Below are positions 46,487 to 57,560 of a DNA stretch of 64,000 nucleotides, one piece after another. Every line of letters begins with the position of its first letter. The stretch's first letter is position 1. The stretch is from the NCBI GenBank assembly GCA_036250195.1, contig JAVHZZ010000008.1:8608434-8672433 (forward strand). Reading direction: 5' to 3'. The notes under the pieces are model-generated. The model was not told the origin of the DNA, made no database searches, and was given only the letters and a program-made list of their open reading frames with translations. The position numbers and the translations under genes are program-made. This DNA comes from Mixophyes australis. Lineage: Eukaryota; Chordata; Amphibia; Anura; Limnodynastidae.

Positions 46487-49400
46487 TATATGAAGCAATC
46501 TTATTGTATCTTTACATACACTAAATTTTCTATAAAGGTTCAGCAGAACATGTGAAAAAGTTATTTCTCTGTATGAATATAACTGAGAACAGGCCTATTG
46601 CAGAATATCCAGGATCAGTGCCCCCTATAGCCCACAGACTGAAAAATGGTAGAAAACTTGTGTGGTTTAACTAATCAACCACTTCTGAACAAAGCATGTT
46701 TCAGACATAACATTATTTTGTTTAATTCAGCTACAAAGAACAATTCTTTTTCTGTATAATGTGATTCAATTTTTACTTTTTATTTTTAATTTGACATAGT
46801 CACCTATTTTCTTCTGTCCTGTAGTTGAACTTTCATACATATATTGTCATTTTTGTAATACTAACACTGTTTTGTAGACTGCAGTAACATTGTTTCAACA
46901 AAGTAAACACAAGTAAAACAAAACTAGCAATAGTTGTGGCTGTTAAGTTGCTCGCTTGCTACAATCCTGCTGAAATCTCCAGCAAACAAGTACATGGGTT
47001 AGAAACAACCTTAGCAGTCAAGTTAATCACAATACTTTGCAAATGAGCTTATCAAATGAAGGCTATGGATAGAAAAAAAATGTTGCCTTCTAAAGGGTAA
47101 TATTGATTGGTAGCTAAGAGCAGGAATTCAGTGCATTACAAATGTTATATCTAGCATTCTGCTCAGCATGGTATTGACTGCAAAATACAATTCCCCTTCT
47201 GTGTATAGACAGGGGAGCAATTTCCCTTTAAACTGATGCAGTGCCACTTTTTTAACTGGTGGTTAATTGTTCTGTTTTCAGCAGCACAAAGAGGTTTATC
47301 TGATATTCAGGAAGAAGTTTTACATGGCACAAAACCGCCACAGATGAAGATATTACTTATCTTTTATAGTTTAATCCACATCCTCCCAACTGTGTGGTGT
47401 GTGTCTGGCAATGTTTAACCACTTAACACCAGAAAAGCGATAGAGAAAAAGAGACATCATGTTCCCCTTGTTGTTACACAGATAATCTACATTCATATTG
47501 ACAGACAGCCACTCTTTCATGAGGCAGTCCATATTAACTCTTTGAGTGCTGGAGAGGTTCTCAACCCAACCCATCCCAAAAAAAAAATAAAAAAAAATCA
47601 CCCAAAGGTTAAAGAGACTTCCCCTGGGTTTCTAGCAAGCAGCTGAAAAATGCCTCTGTGGTTTTGTAAATATGCAGAAAAGGCCAAAAATGAAAAAAAA
47701 AAAAAAAAACAAACAAAGAAAAAAAATACAATAATGCAAGCAAAATACAATTCAGGAACAAAGTGAAAATAAAATCAATAGTCCACAAAAATATTAAAAA
47801 GACAACAGCCCCCAAATCACAGAGCCTGGGGGCTGCGGTCTGAAACAATACAACCACTCTGTACATTGTATACCAAAGTTCTCTCTTTGTTAGGAACATA
47901 ACAGCACACACCCACCTCTCCTGAAGAACAAACTTCCATTCCTGGATGGTAAAAAATCTGGATTGGCTAATTAACTCCCTTATGTTCCAAGTAATCTGAG
48001 CCAGAGGGGGTCAATAAAATACTCTAGGAGTCTCTCGTTATAAATATTTGGGATTAACTGTTTATTGCATGTTTCTTTTCTTCCTCCAGATTCAGGTTTG
48101 GCACACCACCACCACCACTGTGGACCCTTGTACAATCAGATGTTTCCTATTAGGGGGCCACATAAGGGGGTCTTCAGTCATTTTCATCAAGCCACTGAAC
48201 AAGCTCACTTTCTCCTTATACAGAACAAATCATTCTATGGGTGAGAACGATTGTTTCTTTTGGCTCCGGAAAACACACAAAATGATTCTGCCAATACACA
48301 GATACGTCCTTCTTTCCTATTTCCAGAGCTAATTCATTGTTTTCAATAGGTGGGAAAGCGATATAGGAATTTACTAGGAATGGGTTGACAGCAGAAAACG
48401 GTTTATCTGCAAGGAAACAGCTGGGAAGTCTATACAGATATTCCATAAAACATTAGGAACAATCGCAGTTAGCCTTTCGTTCTCCTACTCTCAATCCCCC
48501 CCCATTGATAAGGATACAATAAAGGAACATGCGTGCACAATGATTGCCTTACCTTGGAAATGTGTGGCTGCCTGGTTGCTGCAGGTTTGCAGAGAATATG
48601 TAGCTGTGTGTGTAAGTGGCTGAGAGTGGGATGGTCCTGCATTCTTACTTGATCAGCCAGATGCTGACACCGTCGTTCTTAAGGAGTATGAAAAAATTTG
48701 CCTTCTGCAAAACTTACCCAGTGCTGTTCTGACTGCACTGTCCTTCCTTAAGACCAAAAAAAGAAAGAAAAGAAAAGCAATTTATTGCTTTATCTCCCAA
48801 TCCTCTTGGAAACTATACAACGCATTTCTTCAAAGAGTGGATTTTGCTTCTCCTCATAATTGTAAAATATTAATCTTAATTTTGCTCCCTTTGATGTGAG
48901 CAAGAAAGATTAAATAACGTCTTGGCTTTGTTATGCTGTAACGCAGCACCAAGCAGTATATACTAAGAATATCTTGTCTAACCTGGACAGTGTTCATCAA
49001 TTATTTAGATATTGCCCCACTCTTTAAAACGCCTATATAAGAGGTGAACCATTCTGAGAGCAACATGCTGTTGTTCTAATCATATGTAATGATCCGGACT
49101 GTTTTCAGCCCGCTGACAGCTGAGTCTTGTTTTGAATTTTACTCTACATAAGAGTTTCTTGAGCTTTGTTCATTAAGAGGGAGCATAGTTGTACAGACTG
49201 TAAAGGACATATATTAAGCTAATAATAAAACATATGTACTCTAAGTTCTAAGTTGATTAGTTTGGAAATAAGTGCTACAGAGAACTTGATTGGAAAAAAA
49301 AATCTGTCAAGCAGGGTTCAATGAACTACAAATTTGCAAGCAGCCCTTTAGGGTGGAGATCATATGAGTCTAAGTTTTGGACTGCAAATTATTATGACAA

Positions 49401-49549
49401 TAATAGAATTAAGGAAGAGGCTTTACATGTAACTGGCACAAGAATCATAAAAACCTTGATTATGGATCTAGTCTTAGGTAGAAAATGGGCAGGGTAGGGA
49501 TACAGATGACCTATGTAGATGTAAACAAAGTTTATAATAAGCAACCATG

Positions 49550-49552
<3 letters not shown>
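46487..49552. other. No recognised feature over 3 kb
   Basis: AT-rich, with poly-A runs near 47580-47600 and 47690-47725. Reverse frames of 76-100 codons in it are low-complexity readings of these runs. No exon or named repeat seen. Confidence 0.5.

Positions 49553-49590
<38 letters not shown>
49553..49590. repeat. (TA)n microsatellite
   Basis: 19 copies of TA, followed by CATACATGCATATATATATA. It produces Tyr-Ile artefact frames in both directions. Confidence 0.97.
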
Positions 49591-49594
<4 letters not shown>

Positions 49595-49776
49595 CATGCA
49601 TATATATATAATTCATATGTGTGTCTCATTTTATATGGCCAAGTTCTCCTTATGGAGCCTATTTACCAAAGGTTTCCCCCCTGTAAAATCTTTCGGGGAT
49701 TAAACACTAAATTGCTATTTATGATTGTAGCATCGCAGCAGATATAGATATCTGCTGCTTTGCATCTCCTATCGTT

Positions 49777-49820
49777 TTACTGAGCACTCCCCATAACAAT
49801 GTATGGGGAGTGCTCAGTAA
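49777..49820. repeat. Perfect 19-bp inverted repeat
   Basis: TTACTGAGCACTCCCCATA, six-base loop, TATGGGGAGTGCTCAGTAA. Confidence 0.98.
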
Positions 49821-49899
49821 CGCTATTTAACAGTAAATGAAATTAACTTTTCAATCATGTTAATGTACGCCAGCTTATAAATGAAAAGTTTCAGTGCGG

Positions 49900-49927
49900 T
49901 CAGCTCTGCTCCGAAGAGCAGAGCTGA
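49900..49927. repeat. Perfect 12-bp inverted repeat
   Basis: TCAGCTCTGCTC, four-base loop CGAA, GAGCAGAGCTGA. Confidence 0.97.
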
Positions 49928-50275
49928 ACAGCGCATGTGTGGAGGGATCACATCATCCCTCCCTGTCACTCACCACTCTCTCCCTGCAACTATAATTGCC
50001 GAGAGAGAGCAGAGATGTTTGTGCGCATGCCCGAGGGTTACACTCGGCGCATGCGCACTAGAGTGAACAGAGGAGCCCCGTTAACCGCATACTGCTTCGG
50101 GAGCGAAGATGGAGTGGTAAGTATGTTTTCCACTTCACAGGAACAGCAGTTTTTCGGAACTGTGGCTCCTGTGTTGCTTTTTTAATAAATATGAGAAATA
50201 GTTCAATGCTTATCAATGCGATAAGGATTGAAAACTATTTTTCATATTTTGCGAGTGTTGATAAATGTGCCCCAA

Positions 50276-50765
50276 TGTCCTTAGTCTACCCCAGCTACCT
50301 GGGATGCAATAAGTCTCCCGAATTGCCTCATACCTTGCAAGTCTCCAGTACTGTTTCAAAAGGGGCATTTGCCAAAGGACCCACAACAGGTCCAGAACGC
50401 TGCGTTAGCAAATTACGCCGCATATCACACTGGCATCGGTATCATCGATCTTGGTGCCTGTATTTACCGGCTGTTTAAACAGCTGGAGACTTGAGCTTGA
50501 TCCAGTGTTTGGGGCTGAGCCACGGTTTCTATCAAGGCTCGTCTGATGTTCAGAGCAGTTGAAAAACGCGTGTGCAAAATCTAAACTCTTATCTGAACAA
50601 GCCTTAGAAGTTGCTTCATGTAAAAGAGCTATTAATAACAAATACACAAATATATGTAGGTTGCAGGAGGTTATCATAATGGAAAATATTTAATATTTAA
50701 GATATAGTCGCGGGGAAAACAGAATCTATCCAGACCAGTTAGCTTATTGGTGGGGACAATGGCAG
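50276..50765. other. No recognised feature
   Basis: No coding or repeat signal identified. Confidence 0.5.
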
Positions 50766-50899
50766 CAGGGCAAGGGCAGGCTGGGCTGGGGGGCAGAGAG
50801 GCATCCGCCCCCCGGGCGGACCACCAGCATTTTTTCCTTTAAAATAGGCTGCTGAGTCGAGGCTTTCCCCCTGGGCTGAAATTTGCCAGTCCTCCCCTG
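50766..50899 (-). repeat. Dispersed repeat, related to 42349-42525
   Basis: Minus strand starts CAGGGGAGGACTGGCAAATT, then AGCCCAGGGGGAAAGCCTCG and CCGGGGGGCGGATGCCTCTC, in the same order as the other copy. Confidence 0.6.
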
Positions 50900-51231
50900 C
50901 AGTAGGGCCAGTACTGGGAGCCCCGGCTTGCTTCCCAATGTTGGCCATGTGCTGTGAAGACCCTTTGGCACTCTACGGAACGGCGCATGTGCCAGTCCCC
51001 TGCGCTTGCTCCAATATCTGCTGTTAGCCACAGGGCAGGGACTCAGAGCTTAAGGTGACATGTTGCCTGCTGCCAAAAAATGTTTTCGGCGCAGACAGGA
51101 CCCCACTGTAAGTGCGGTGTCCTACTGCCGGGTTTACCATTATTACTGTGTTCCATTAGTCCTGAATCTGTTTGACACAAAGAGAAAATGTAAATATTGT
51201 GCCAACATCACCATCTCTAGTAAGGTATGCA
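50900..51231. other. No gene; short shared repeat text
   Basis: GCGCTTGCTCCAATATCTGC, AGGGACTC and AAGGTGACATGTTGCCTGCT near 51001-51070 closely match 56708-56780 (GTGCTTGTTCCAATATCTGC, AAGGTGGCATGTTGCCCACC), which is inside the GCTGGGTACACAC element there. The stretch is probably an inserted unrelated repeat shared by both places. Confidence 0.5.
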
Positions 51232-51401
51232 CAGAGCCATAACTTTAAATTTTAGTGCCTGGGGCGAGAAACAAATATGTCGCCCCCCCCCCTAGCCATC
51301 ACTTGTAACCAAATCAACCAAAAATATTCATAAACTGCGCCCCCCTGCAGCATTGCGCCCTGGGCGGTCACCCCTATCGTACAGCCCTAGTAATGGCCCT
51401 G
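51232..51401. mobile_element. hAT MITE, 170 bp
   Basis: Left end CAGAGCCATAACTT, right end AGTAATGGCCCTG (inverted with two mismatches). The flanks GGTATGCA (51224-51231) and GGAATGCA (51402-51409) are an 8-bp duplication with one mismatch. The interior GCGCCCTGGGCGGTCACC resembles the GCGCCCTGGGCGACGGCACC of the element at 60423. Confidence 0.85.
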
Positions 51402-52025
51402 GGAATGCAAATATATATATAACTCTATATATATTTTAGCATTAAACTTTTTCAGCTACAGTGACCTTTTCAAAGCATGTCTGTGACAAGTGTCTAACTC
51501 ATTCACTTTACGGATAACTGCACTTGATGTAACCTATTCGTAAAGGGGATGTGAGACTAACATGTGGTATGGTCACTGACATATGACTGTGGAGCACCCT
51601 AGAAATTTCAGATGAAAAAATGAAAAGAGGAAATGTCACTAAAAATAGCCATGTTTCAACTTCATTGTTTCTTCAACCAGTTGTCAATAAACAGTGATGC
51701 AAACCCTGTGTCTAATATACTGCAGAGGAAACACGAGACTTGTTTAATTGCTTCATGAATATTTCTGAAATATGAACGACAACATAATGCTGTATGAAAA
51801 AGTAGTTTTCAGTGTGTGATTTCGGCAAATAATCATTAAAGTGTTCCTGTCATCTACTCACACTGGAGACCGCCATGTTGTTACTGAACCACTATTCATG
51901 ATAATGCAGCCTATTAATATAATAGGAAATGGTGACACCTCATTTGGCACAAACACAGCTGTCATCTGAAATGTAGGCAGTGTCTACGCTCTCCCTGGTT
52001 TCAGTGATTACAATACTGAGACTAC
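51402..52025. other. No recognised feature
   Basis: No coding or repeat signal identified. Confidence 0.5.
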
Positions 52026-52316
52026 TCTGGTGGCTAGTGTACAAAACTGAGCCCATTCTGGTGGCAGCTTTCAAACGTTACACCAATAGTGTTGGCTAGT
52101 ATGCAAAGTAGAGTCATAGTGGCATTTTTACATTTCAGAAATAATGGTGGCTAGAATTAAAAGCAGACCCCTGGTGAATAGTACATAAAAGCAAAACCAC
52201 ACTGGTAGCTAGTGTATAAAGCCGACCTCCAATATGGTGACCAGTATAAACCAGAACTCTAATCTGGTGGCTAATGTAAAATTTAGGCCTCCAACCTGGT
52301 GGCTAGAACTGGAAGC
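52026..52316. repeat. Degenerate ~30-bp minisatellite
   Basis: About ten diverged copies of a unit like CTGGTGGCTAGTGTACAAA followed by roughly 12 bases (CTGAGCCCAT, GCCGACCTCCAA, GCAGACCCCT). The units at 52026, 52192 and 52266 are the clearest. Confidence 0.75.
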
Positions 52317-52849
52317 CTTCCCTCATTCAGGCTGTCAGCCTGGGCCCTCTTTGTCATGTTGAAAAGTGCCAAAGGGAGCTGTAAGAACAAGAAGACAGCT
52401 CTTGGCGCCAACTGTGATTAGTGTCAGACTAAGAGTAAGCAGCGGATCTTCTCCCTAGCAATATGAAAGTGCTCCCATCTCCGTAAATATTGGGAGAACC
52501 CAGCATTGCTGAACTTCTGGGTGCATGTGCAAGTTTGGTAACTTACTACCCTGATGGATGGCATCCTTGGGTACAAAGTGCACTACCTTGGGCACATCCT
52601 GGAAGGCGGCCTCTATAACTTGGGGATTCAAGCTACACACTTGCAGTCGTGTTCTGGTGAAGACTTATGGAGCGGTTGTTAATTAACAGTTAACCTACAA
52701 GAATATTCAATTTTCTCATCAATTGATTTCCTCTAAACATACTCTGCATCCATAAGTTTGACTTTTACAAATGATCATAGACATAAAATAGCAAGTCATT
52801 TTCTTGGTCTCCAACATTTGCCAATATGCCACTGAGTGTTGCAGTTTTC
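52317..52849. other. No recognised feature
   Basis: No coding or repeat signal identified. Confidence 0.5.
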
Positions 52850-54132
52850 CATTCTTTACTACAGGGATCTATTCTTGGACCAGTGCTTTTTAATATCTTC
52901 ATTGATGACATTACAAATGGTATTGAAGAGAATGTATGCGGTTTTGCAGGTGACACAAAGATAAGCAACAGTGTAAACAAAGCAGGAGGGGGTAAAACAA
53001 TTGATTGCTGATCTAGGTAGACTAGAGGAATGGTCAAGAGAGTGGTAACTACAGTTTAATGCCCAAAAAATGCAAAATTATGCACTTGGGTCTCAAAAAT
53101 CCAAAAGCTAATATAGTATTAATGGCACTATAATGGAAACCACTGAGGAGGAAAGGGATCTAGGAGTCACTATTTCAGGTGACATAAAGGCAGGTAAGTA
53201 ATGTAACAAAGCAATGAGGAAGGCAAGTCAGATGCTTGGTTACATAGGGAGAGGAATCAGTAGCAGAAATAAAGAAGTAATAATACCACTGAATAGGCCA
53301 TTGGTACGGCCTCATCTAGATACTGTGTTCAGTTCTGGAGACCACATATCCAGAAGGATATAAATACATTACAGACTGTACAAAGAAGGGCAACTAAAAT
53401 GGTGCATGGTCTACAGCACAAAACTTACCTGGAGAGACTAAAAGATCTTATTATGTATAGTTTGTAGAGGAGAAGGGAACGGGGGACATGATAGAAACTT
53501 TCAAATATATGAGGGGTTTTAAGGAGGGAAACATTCTACAAAGGTAGAGAAGTATTAGAACACGAGGACATGTACTGACACTGGGGGGAAGAGAAGTATT
53601 AGAACACGAGGACATGTACTGACACTGGGGGGAAGAGAAGTATTAGAACACAAGGACATGTACTGACACTGGGGGGGAAGAGAAGTATTAGAACACGAGG
53701 ACATGTACTGACACTGGGGGGAAGAGAAGTATTAGAACACGAGGACATGTACTGACACTGAGGGGAAGAGAAGTATTAGAACACGAGGACATGTACTGAC
53801 ACTGGGGGGAAGAGAAGTATTAGAACACGAGGACATGCACTGACACTGGGGGGAAGAGAAGTATTAGAACACGAGGACATGTACTGACACTGGGGGGAAG
53901 TAGGTTCAGACAAAATGTGAGGAAAAACTACTTCACAGAAAGGGTAGTGAATAAGTGGAATAGCCTCCATCAGAGGTGGTAGAGGATAATACAGTAGAGA
54001 ATTTAAACATGCTTGGGATATTATTACAAAGAACTAAGGTCAAATAGTGTTTGAGGTTACCATAGGTTAAATAGTTGGCAGACTAGATGGGCCAAGCGGT
54101 TCTTATCTGCCGTCATATTCTATGTTTCTAAT
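52850..54132 (+). mobile_element. CR1-clade LINE, RT to 3' end, with internal minisatellite
   Basis: Forward CR1 ORF2 remnant. It begins at the RT motif LLQGSILGPVLFNIFIDDI (52858-52910). The catalytic box is changed to FAGDTKI, with Gly in place of an Asp. It continues through EERDLGVTISGDIK (53150-53190), LGYIGRG and a block like [13 protein letters not shown] with substitutions, [10 protein letters not shown] and RGFKEGNIL (to 53540), the tandem array, then FRQNVRKNYFTERVVNKWNS (53905-53965). The 3' end is TCTGCCGTCATATTCTATGT, the usual CR1-type ending. Several stops and shifts make it inactive. It is 5'-truncated like most LINE copies. Confidence 0.9.
53548..53900 (+). repeat. Tandem array: eight copies of a 44-bp unit
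   Basis: Unit AGAAGTATTAGAACACGAGG + ACATGTACTGACACTGGGGG + GAAG. Seven copies are 44 bp and one is 45 bp (an extra G). Copies start at 53548, 53592, 53636, 53681, 53725, 53769, 53813 and 53857 and differ by only a few bases (CAAGG at 53651, a G-to-A change at 53761, GCAC at 53838). The unit equals the CR1 coding segment read SIRTRGHVLTLGG. CR1 normally has it once. Confidence 0.97.
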
Positions 54133-54828
54133 AAATGGTGAGCCAATACGGCTGTATTCTCCAACCTGCATACTTCATTAATTCTAACCCTCTGTGAGTG
54201 TCATTGCTTCAATTAATCTGTCCATCTCTTGCTGAGAGCTCCCGTACTGACTTTCAAATCACTTAAGTCTTTAAGTTTATCAACATTCTTTTGCTTTGTT
54301 TTGTCGCACACTCCCTTTCCTGCTGTATTGTGTTGAGCTGGACCTTCTTAACTAGTAATATGTGTACTGCAGATGTTCATGTGGTACAGTCATTTATGAA
54401 ATGGTAAAAATGTGATTGTGCAAAGAGTCTTTTCAAATGCAATTACTCCTTTTTTGCATGCTCCATTCCAGATTTTCAATGTATGAGCAGATAGTTGGAT
54501 GGTATTTTGTGGATATATGCACCATGACAGAACTGCATACCTACCAACATTTGGGTAGGACAAGGAGCATGGCCACGGCATGATGGGGTGTGGCAACAAA
54601 CCTGGGGGCGTGTCTAGCAGTTTGGAAGCGCTAGGCTGTCCTGTTCTCTCCTCTCCTCCAAACACCTGTGTGCACTTCCGGAGTAGCAGTGTAGAGACAT
54701 TACTTATTGTCAATATTTCCAGTGTCATCATTTCACATTAGTTTTGCTTAGGTATACAAAGTCATAGGCATGAGTACCGATATCTCACATTTGGTATAGA
54801 TTCCCCTAATCCACCCATATCTGTCTAA
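54133..54828. other. No gene; short MITE-like fragment
   Basis: GCATACCTACCAACATTTGG at about 54537, followed by GTAGGACAAGGAGCATGGCC, resembles the CATACCTCCCAAC terminus group. No matching second end. Nothing else recognised. Confidence 0.45.
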
Positions 54829-55249
54829 AGCTGGGTACACACTACACAGTTTTCATCCAATAATCGGCTAAATCAGCCGACATACGACCGCTCGTTCAAA
54901 AGTCGGGTCAGTGTGTACAGTGACACGATGGTCGAAAGTCTGCCCAAATGGACGATTATCGCCTTATTTGGTTGGTCGTACCGTTTAATATTTTCGTTCC
55001 AATCTCGTTTCCGCTGTGTAGTGTGTATAAACTTCTGACCGATCCACAACAGTGAGTATGAAATTACAGTCATTTCTCACGACAACATGGCTGTAAAAAG
55101 TCGCTAAAGGGACGTCCGCTCTTCCCTTTATCATCCTAAACAAGGCTAGTGTGTATGCAGTCCATGGACCGAGCGATCGGACCATCGGTCGCATGTAAAA
55201 TCGCACGGCCTAAAAAGTTGATCGAAATTTCTGTAGTGTGTACCCAGCT
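54829..55249. mobile_element. MITE of the GCTGGGTACACAC family, 421 bp, TAA duplication
   Basis: Left end AGCTGGGTACACACTACAC after TAA (54826-54828), right end TGTAGTGTGTACCCAGCT before TAA (55250-55252). The interior differs from the copies at 40489 and 56288, so it is a separate subfamily with shared termini. The TIR and 3-bp TAA duplication fit PIF/Harbinger. Confidence 0.88.
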
Positions 55250-55252
55250 TAA

Positions 55253-55920
55253 GTTCACTCTGCAATTGTTTCTGTTGTGATATATTAGTTGATAAACAAT
55301 TACATACAAAACAGTGACAAATAGCAGCATTAAACCACAAGGCAGGAAGATTTGGTTTTAGAAATGGCTGCACACTCGTTATATCGTCTTCTTTTTTTTC
55401 CAAGTTTTAAAAACAATTTACACAAATCTGTGCTGTTGCCTCAAGCTGGTCTTGTAATTGAAGTGTATGGAGTGAATATTGTGCTATATCACTATACTAT
55501 TTATTAGTCCAAGTAGGAAATACCGCCTTATTAGTGAATGAACCTTGGATATATCCCTTAGTACCAGAGGTGATATCAATCTGTTGGAGAGGGTGAGTGT
55601 TCATGCTTTATACACTGAGAGGTAATGAGAATAAGGCAGACGCTGCTTCTTTTAGCCGCTTCCAATAAACTCTATCACTGATTGGGATAAATTATTCTGT
55701 CAGTAGTATCTGCTTTGTGTTTCACTGTCTTAGGTCTTAAAATGCTGATGTGCAGATACTATCATTAGTGACAAACAAACTTTGTTTCTGCTTAGCTTTT
55801 TTTCCTTAGAGTGAAAGTAAAAGACTGTGTGAGAACAGGTCACGCAGGCCACGTCCATCCACACAGGATATTCTGTTGTAACCCTAGGAGAGGTCCAATG
55901 CTGGTCGTAGGATCATTATC
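55253..55920. other. No recognised feature
   Basis: No coding or repeat signal identified. Confidence 0.5.
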
Positions 55921-55923
55921 TAA

Positions 55924-56146
55924 TTTAGCCACACACAGAGGTAGCCAAATTTGATGAGATTCAGCCATTGGTTGCTCAGGATAAGAAACCAGATCTCTTC
56001 TGCCCTCTCTAGGCTTGCGGGCTGACAGCGGTCAATATCTCCACATTTAATAACATGCCTGGTGCAAATTCAATTGATTTTAATTGGTTAGGCATTGAAA
56101 TTGATTTGGGGACAATTGCCTGATATCTCTGTATGTGTGTCCAGCT
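55924..56146. mobile_element. Harbinger-like MITE (CACACACAGAG ends), 223 bp
   Basis: Left end TTTAGCCACACACAGAGGTA after TAA (55921-55923), right end GTATGTGTGTCCAGCT before TAA (56147-56149). The TIR match is imperfect. Sits next to the L2 fragment that starts at 56150. Confidence 0.6.
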
Positions 56147-56287
56147 TAATGAGTTTTACAAGCCTCCCACCTTGACTACATCTACCACCTCCTATCTCTT
56201 CTCACCGGTCCAAACTGTCCTAAATGCCTTGGCAAAGATAATCTTCCTCTCTCTGTCTCATCTGCTGCACTGCTCTGCAAATACTAG

Positions 56288-57013
56288 AGCTGGGTACACA
56301 CTACAGGTTTTTCACCTGATTATCGGGCCAATCCCGAGATAAACGACTGTTATGTCCGGTATCACATTAGTGTGTACGCTCCCACTATCACATTTCATCG
56401 TACCTACGCACATTGTATTGTTTGATTTTATAACCAGACTAAGGGGTATATTCACTAAACTGCAGGTTTGAAAAAGTGGAGATGTTGCCTATAGCAAACG
56501 ATCAGATTCTAGTTATGATTTATTTAGCACATTCTACAAAATGACAGCTAGAATCTGATTGGTTGCTATAGGCAACGTCTCCACTTTTCAAATCTGCAGT
56601 TAAGTAAACCTCTAAAAATCTCTATAAATGAACGAACGATGTCAGGCAAATTCTGAAGTGTGTACGCACTGACAACCAGCAGTGCAGTCGGATCTCTGTG
56701 CCACTCCCCCGTGCTTGTTCCAATATCTGCGGTTATACACAGAGCAGGGACTTGGAACTTAAGGTGGCATGTTGCCCACCGCCAAAATTTTCTCTGAGCA
56801 GGCAGAGTTCCCCTGTAAGTGCGGATCTCGATGGAGTTTACAGAGTCACAATCTTTTCAGCCGATGGTGTTGAAGAGCAGAGATCTGAAGGTAATTCATG
56901 TAAAACATGTATATTGTGTACACAGGAATCGGCTGCTGATCGGGACTTTCAGTCGTTGGTAAAATCGTTAATTTTATCCCATTGGGAGAAATTTTCTGTA
57001 GTGTGTAATCAGA
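56288..57013. mobile_element. GCTGGGTACACAC-family MITE with a nested MITE
   Basis: The left end AGCTGGGTACACACTACAGG is matched by the right end TTCTGTAGTGTGTAATCAGA, decayed from the usual TACCCAGCT. The body has CTCCCACTATCACATTTCAT and ATCTTTTCAGCCGATGGTGT as in 40489-40912. A Harbinger-like MITE (56443-56612) and the 56695-56800 text shared with 51001-51070 lie inside. Confidence 0.75.
56443..56612. mobile_element. Harbinger-like MITE, 170 bp, TAA duplication, nested
   Basis: GGGGTATATTCACTAAACTG after TAA (56440-56442), GCAGTTAAGTAAACCTC before TAA (56613-56615). The long foldback includes GTTGCCTATAGCAAACGATC and GATTGGTTGCTATAGGCAAC. Same family as 18023 and 26693. Confidence 0.92.
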
Positions 57014-57065
57014 TTTACACTTCCTCCCCATAACCTCTAGGAACTAATTCAAAATACTCAGCCTC

Positions 57066-57092
57066 ACCAACACCCCCCCCCCCCCCCCCCCC
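57066..57092. repeat. Poly-C run
   Basis: About 26 consecutive C bases. Confidence 0.97.
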
Positions 57093-57094
57093 AT

Positions 57095-57560
57095 GCATCT
57101 CAAAGTGGGCTGCACCCACTTTGTGGAATTCCCTCCCACGCACAGTAAGACTTTCCTCTAGTCTTCAAACCTTCAAGCGTTCACTGAAAACCCACCTCTT
57201 CAGACAAGGTTATGATATTCCTCAACCATCATCTTAATTTCCTTAGATTACCCTATTACCATCCTCTACACTGCTAACGCAAGACAACAACCTTCTGACC
57301 AACACTGCAACACACACACAGCCCACTCAGTACTTTTACCTTTGCAGTCTGGCTGGTCCATTGTGCAATATGATGTAGCACATGCCCTTGTGTTTCTAAC
57401 TCCCATTGTCCTATAGATTGTAAGCTTTCGAGCAGGGTTCTCTTACCTCTCTGTCTGTATGTATTACCCAGTATTGTCTTGTTAATGTTTGTTCCCAATT
57501 GTAAAGCGCTACAGAATTTGCTGGCACTATATAAATAAATGTTGATGATGATGATGATCT
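57095..57560 (+). mobile_element. L2-clade LINE (copy B), 3' end
   Basis: Starts in the last part of ORF2. HLKVGCTHFVEFPP in the visible frame corresponds to the usual AAPTLWNSLP block in the next frame, then SLQTFKRSLKTHLFRQGYD near 57165-57215. The 3' UTR holds TAGATTGTAAGCTTTCGAGC, GGTTCTCTTACCTCTC and TGTAAAGCGCTACAGAATTT, and the tail TATATAAATAAATGTTGATG. A complete tail at 57515-57560 indicates an intact 3' end. It matches the reverse L2 at 58290-58840. Confidence 0.88.

Larger units (their letters stand above)
49653..50275. mobile_element. Candidate MITE-like element with internal hairpins
   Basis: The left end TGGAGCCTATTTACCAAAGG resembles the inverse of the right end (TGGGGCACATTTATCAACAC on the minus strand). 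Inside lie a perfect 19-bp hairpin (49777-49820), a perfect 12-bp hairpin (49900-49927) and a GCGCATGC-rich GC island (50020-50070). TTA precedes the left end, but no matching duplication is seen on the right. Confidence 0.5.

Noticed and set aside
49777..49820. Rho-independent terminator
   Set aside because: A perfect hairpin without a following T tract, in a eukaryotic setting. It is better explained as MITE structure.
53548..53900. Regular 44-bp repeats as a CRISPR array
   Set aside because: Units are directly abutting with no unique spacers, the unit is CR1 coding sequence, and the setting is a vertebrate genome.
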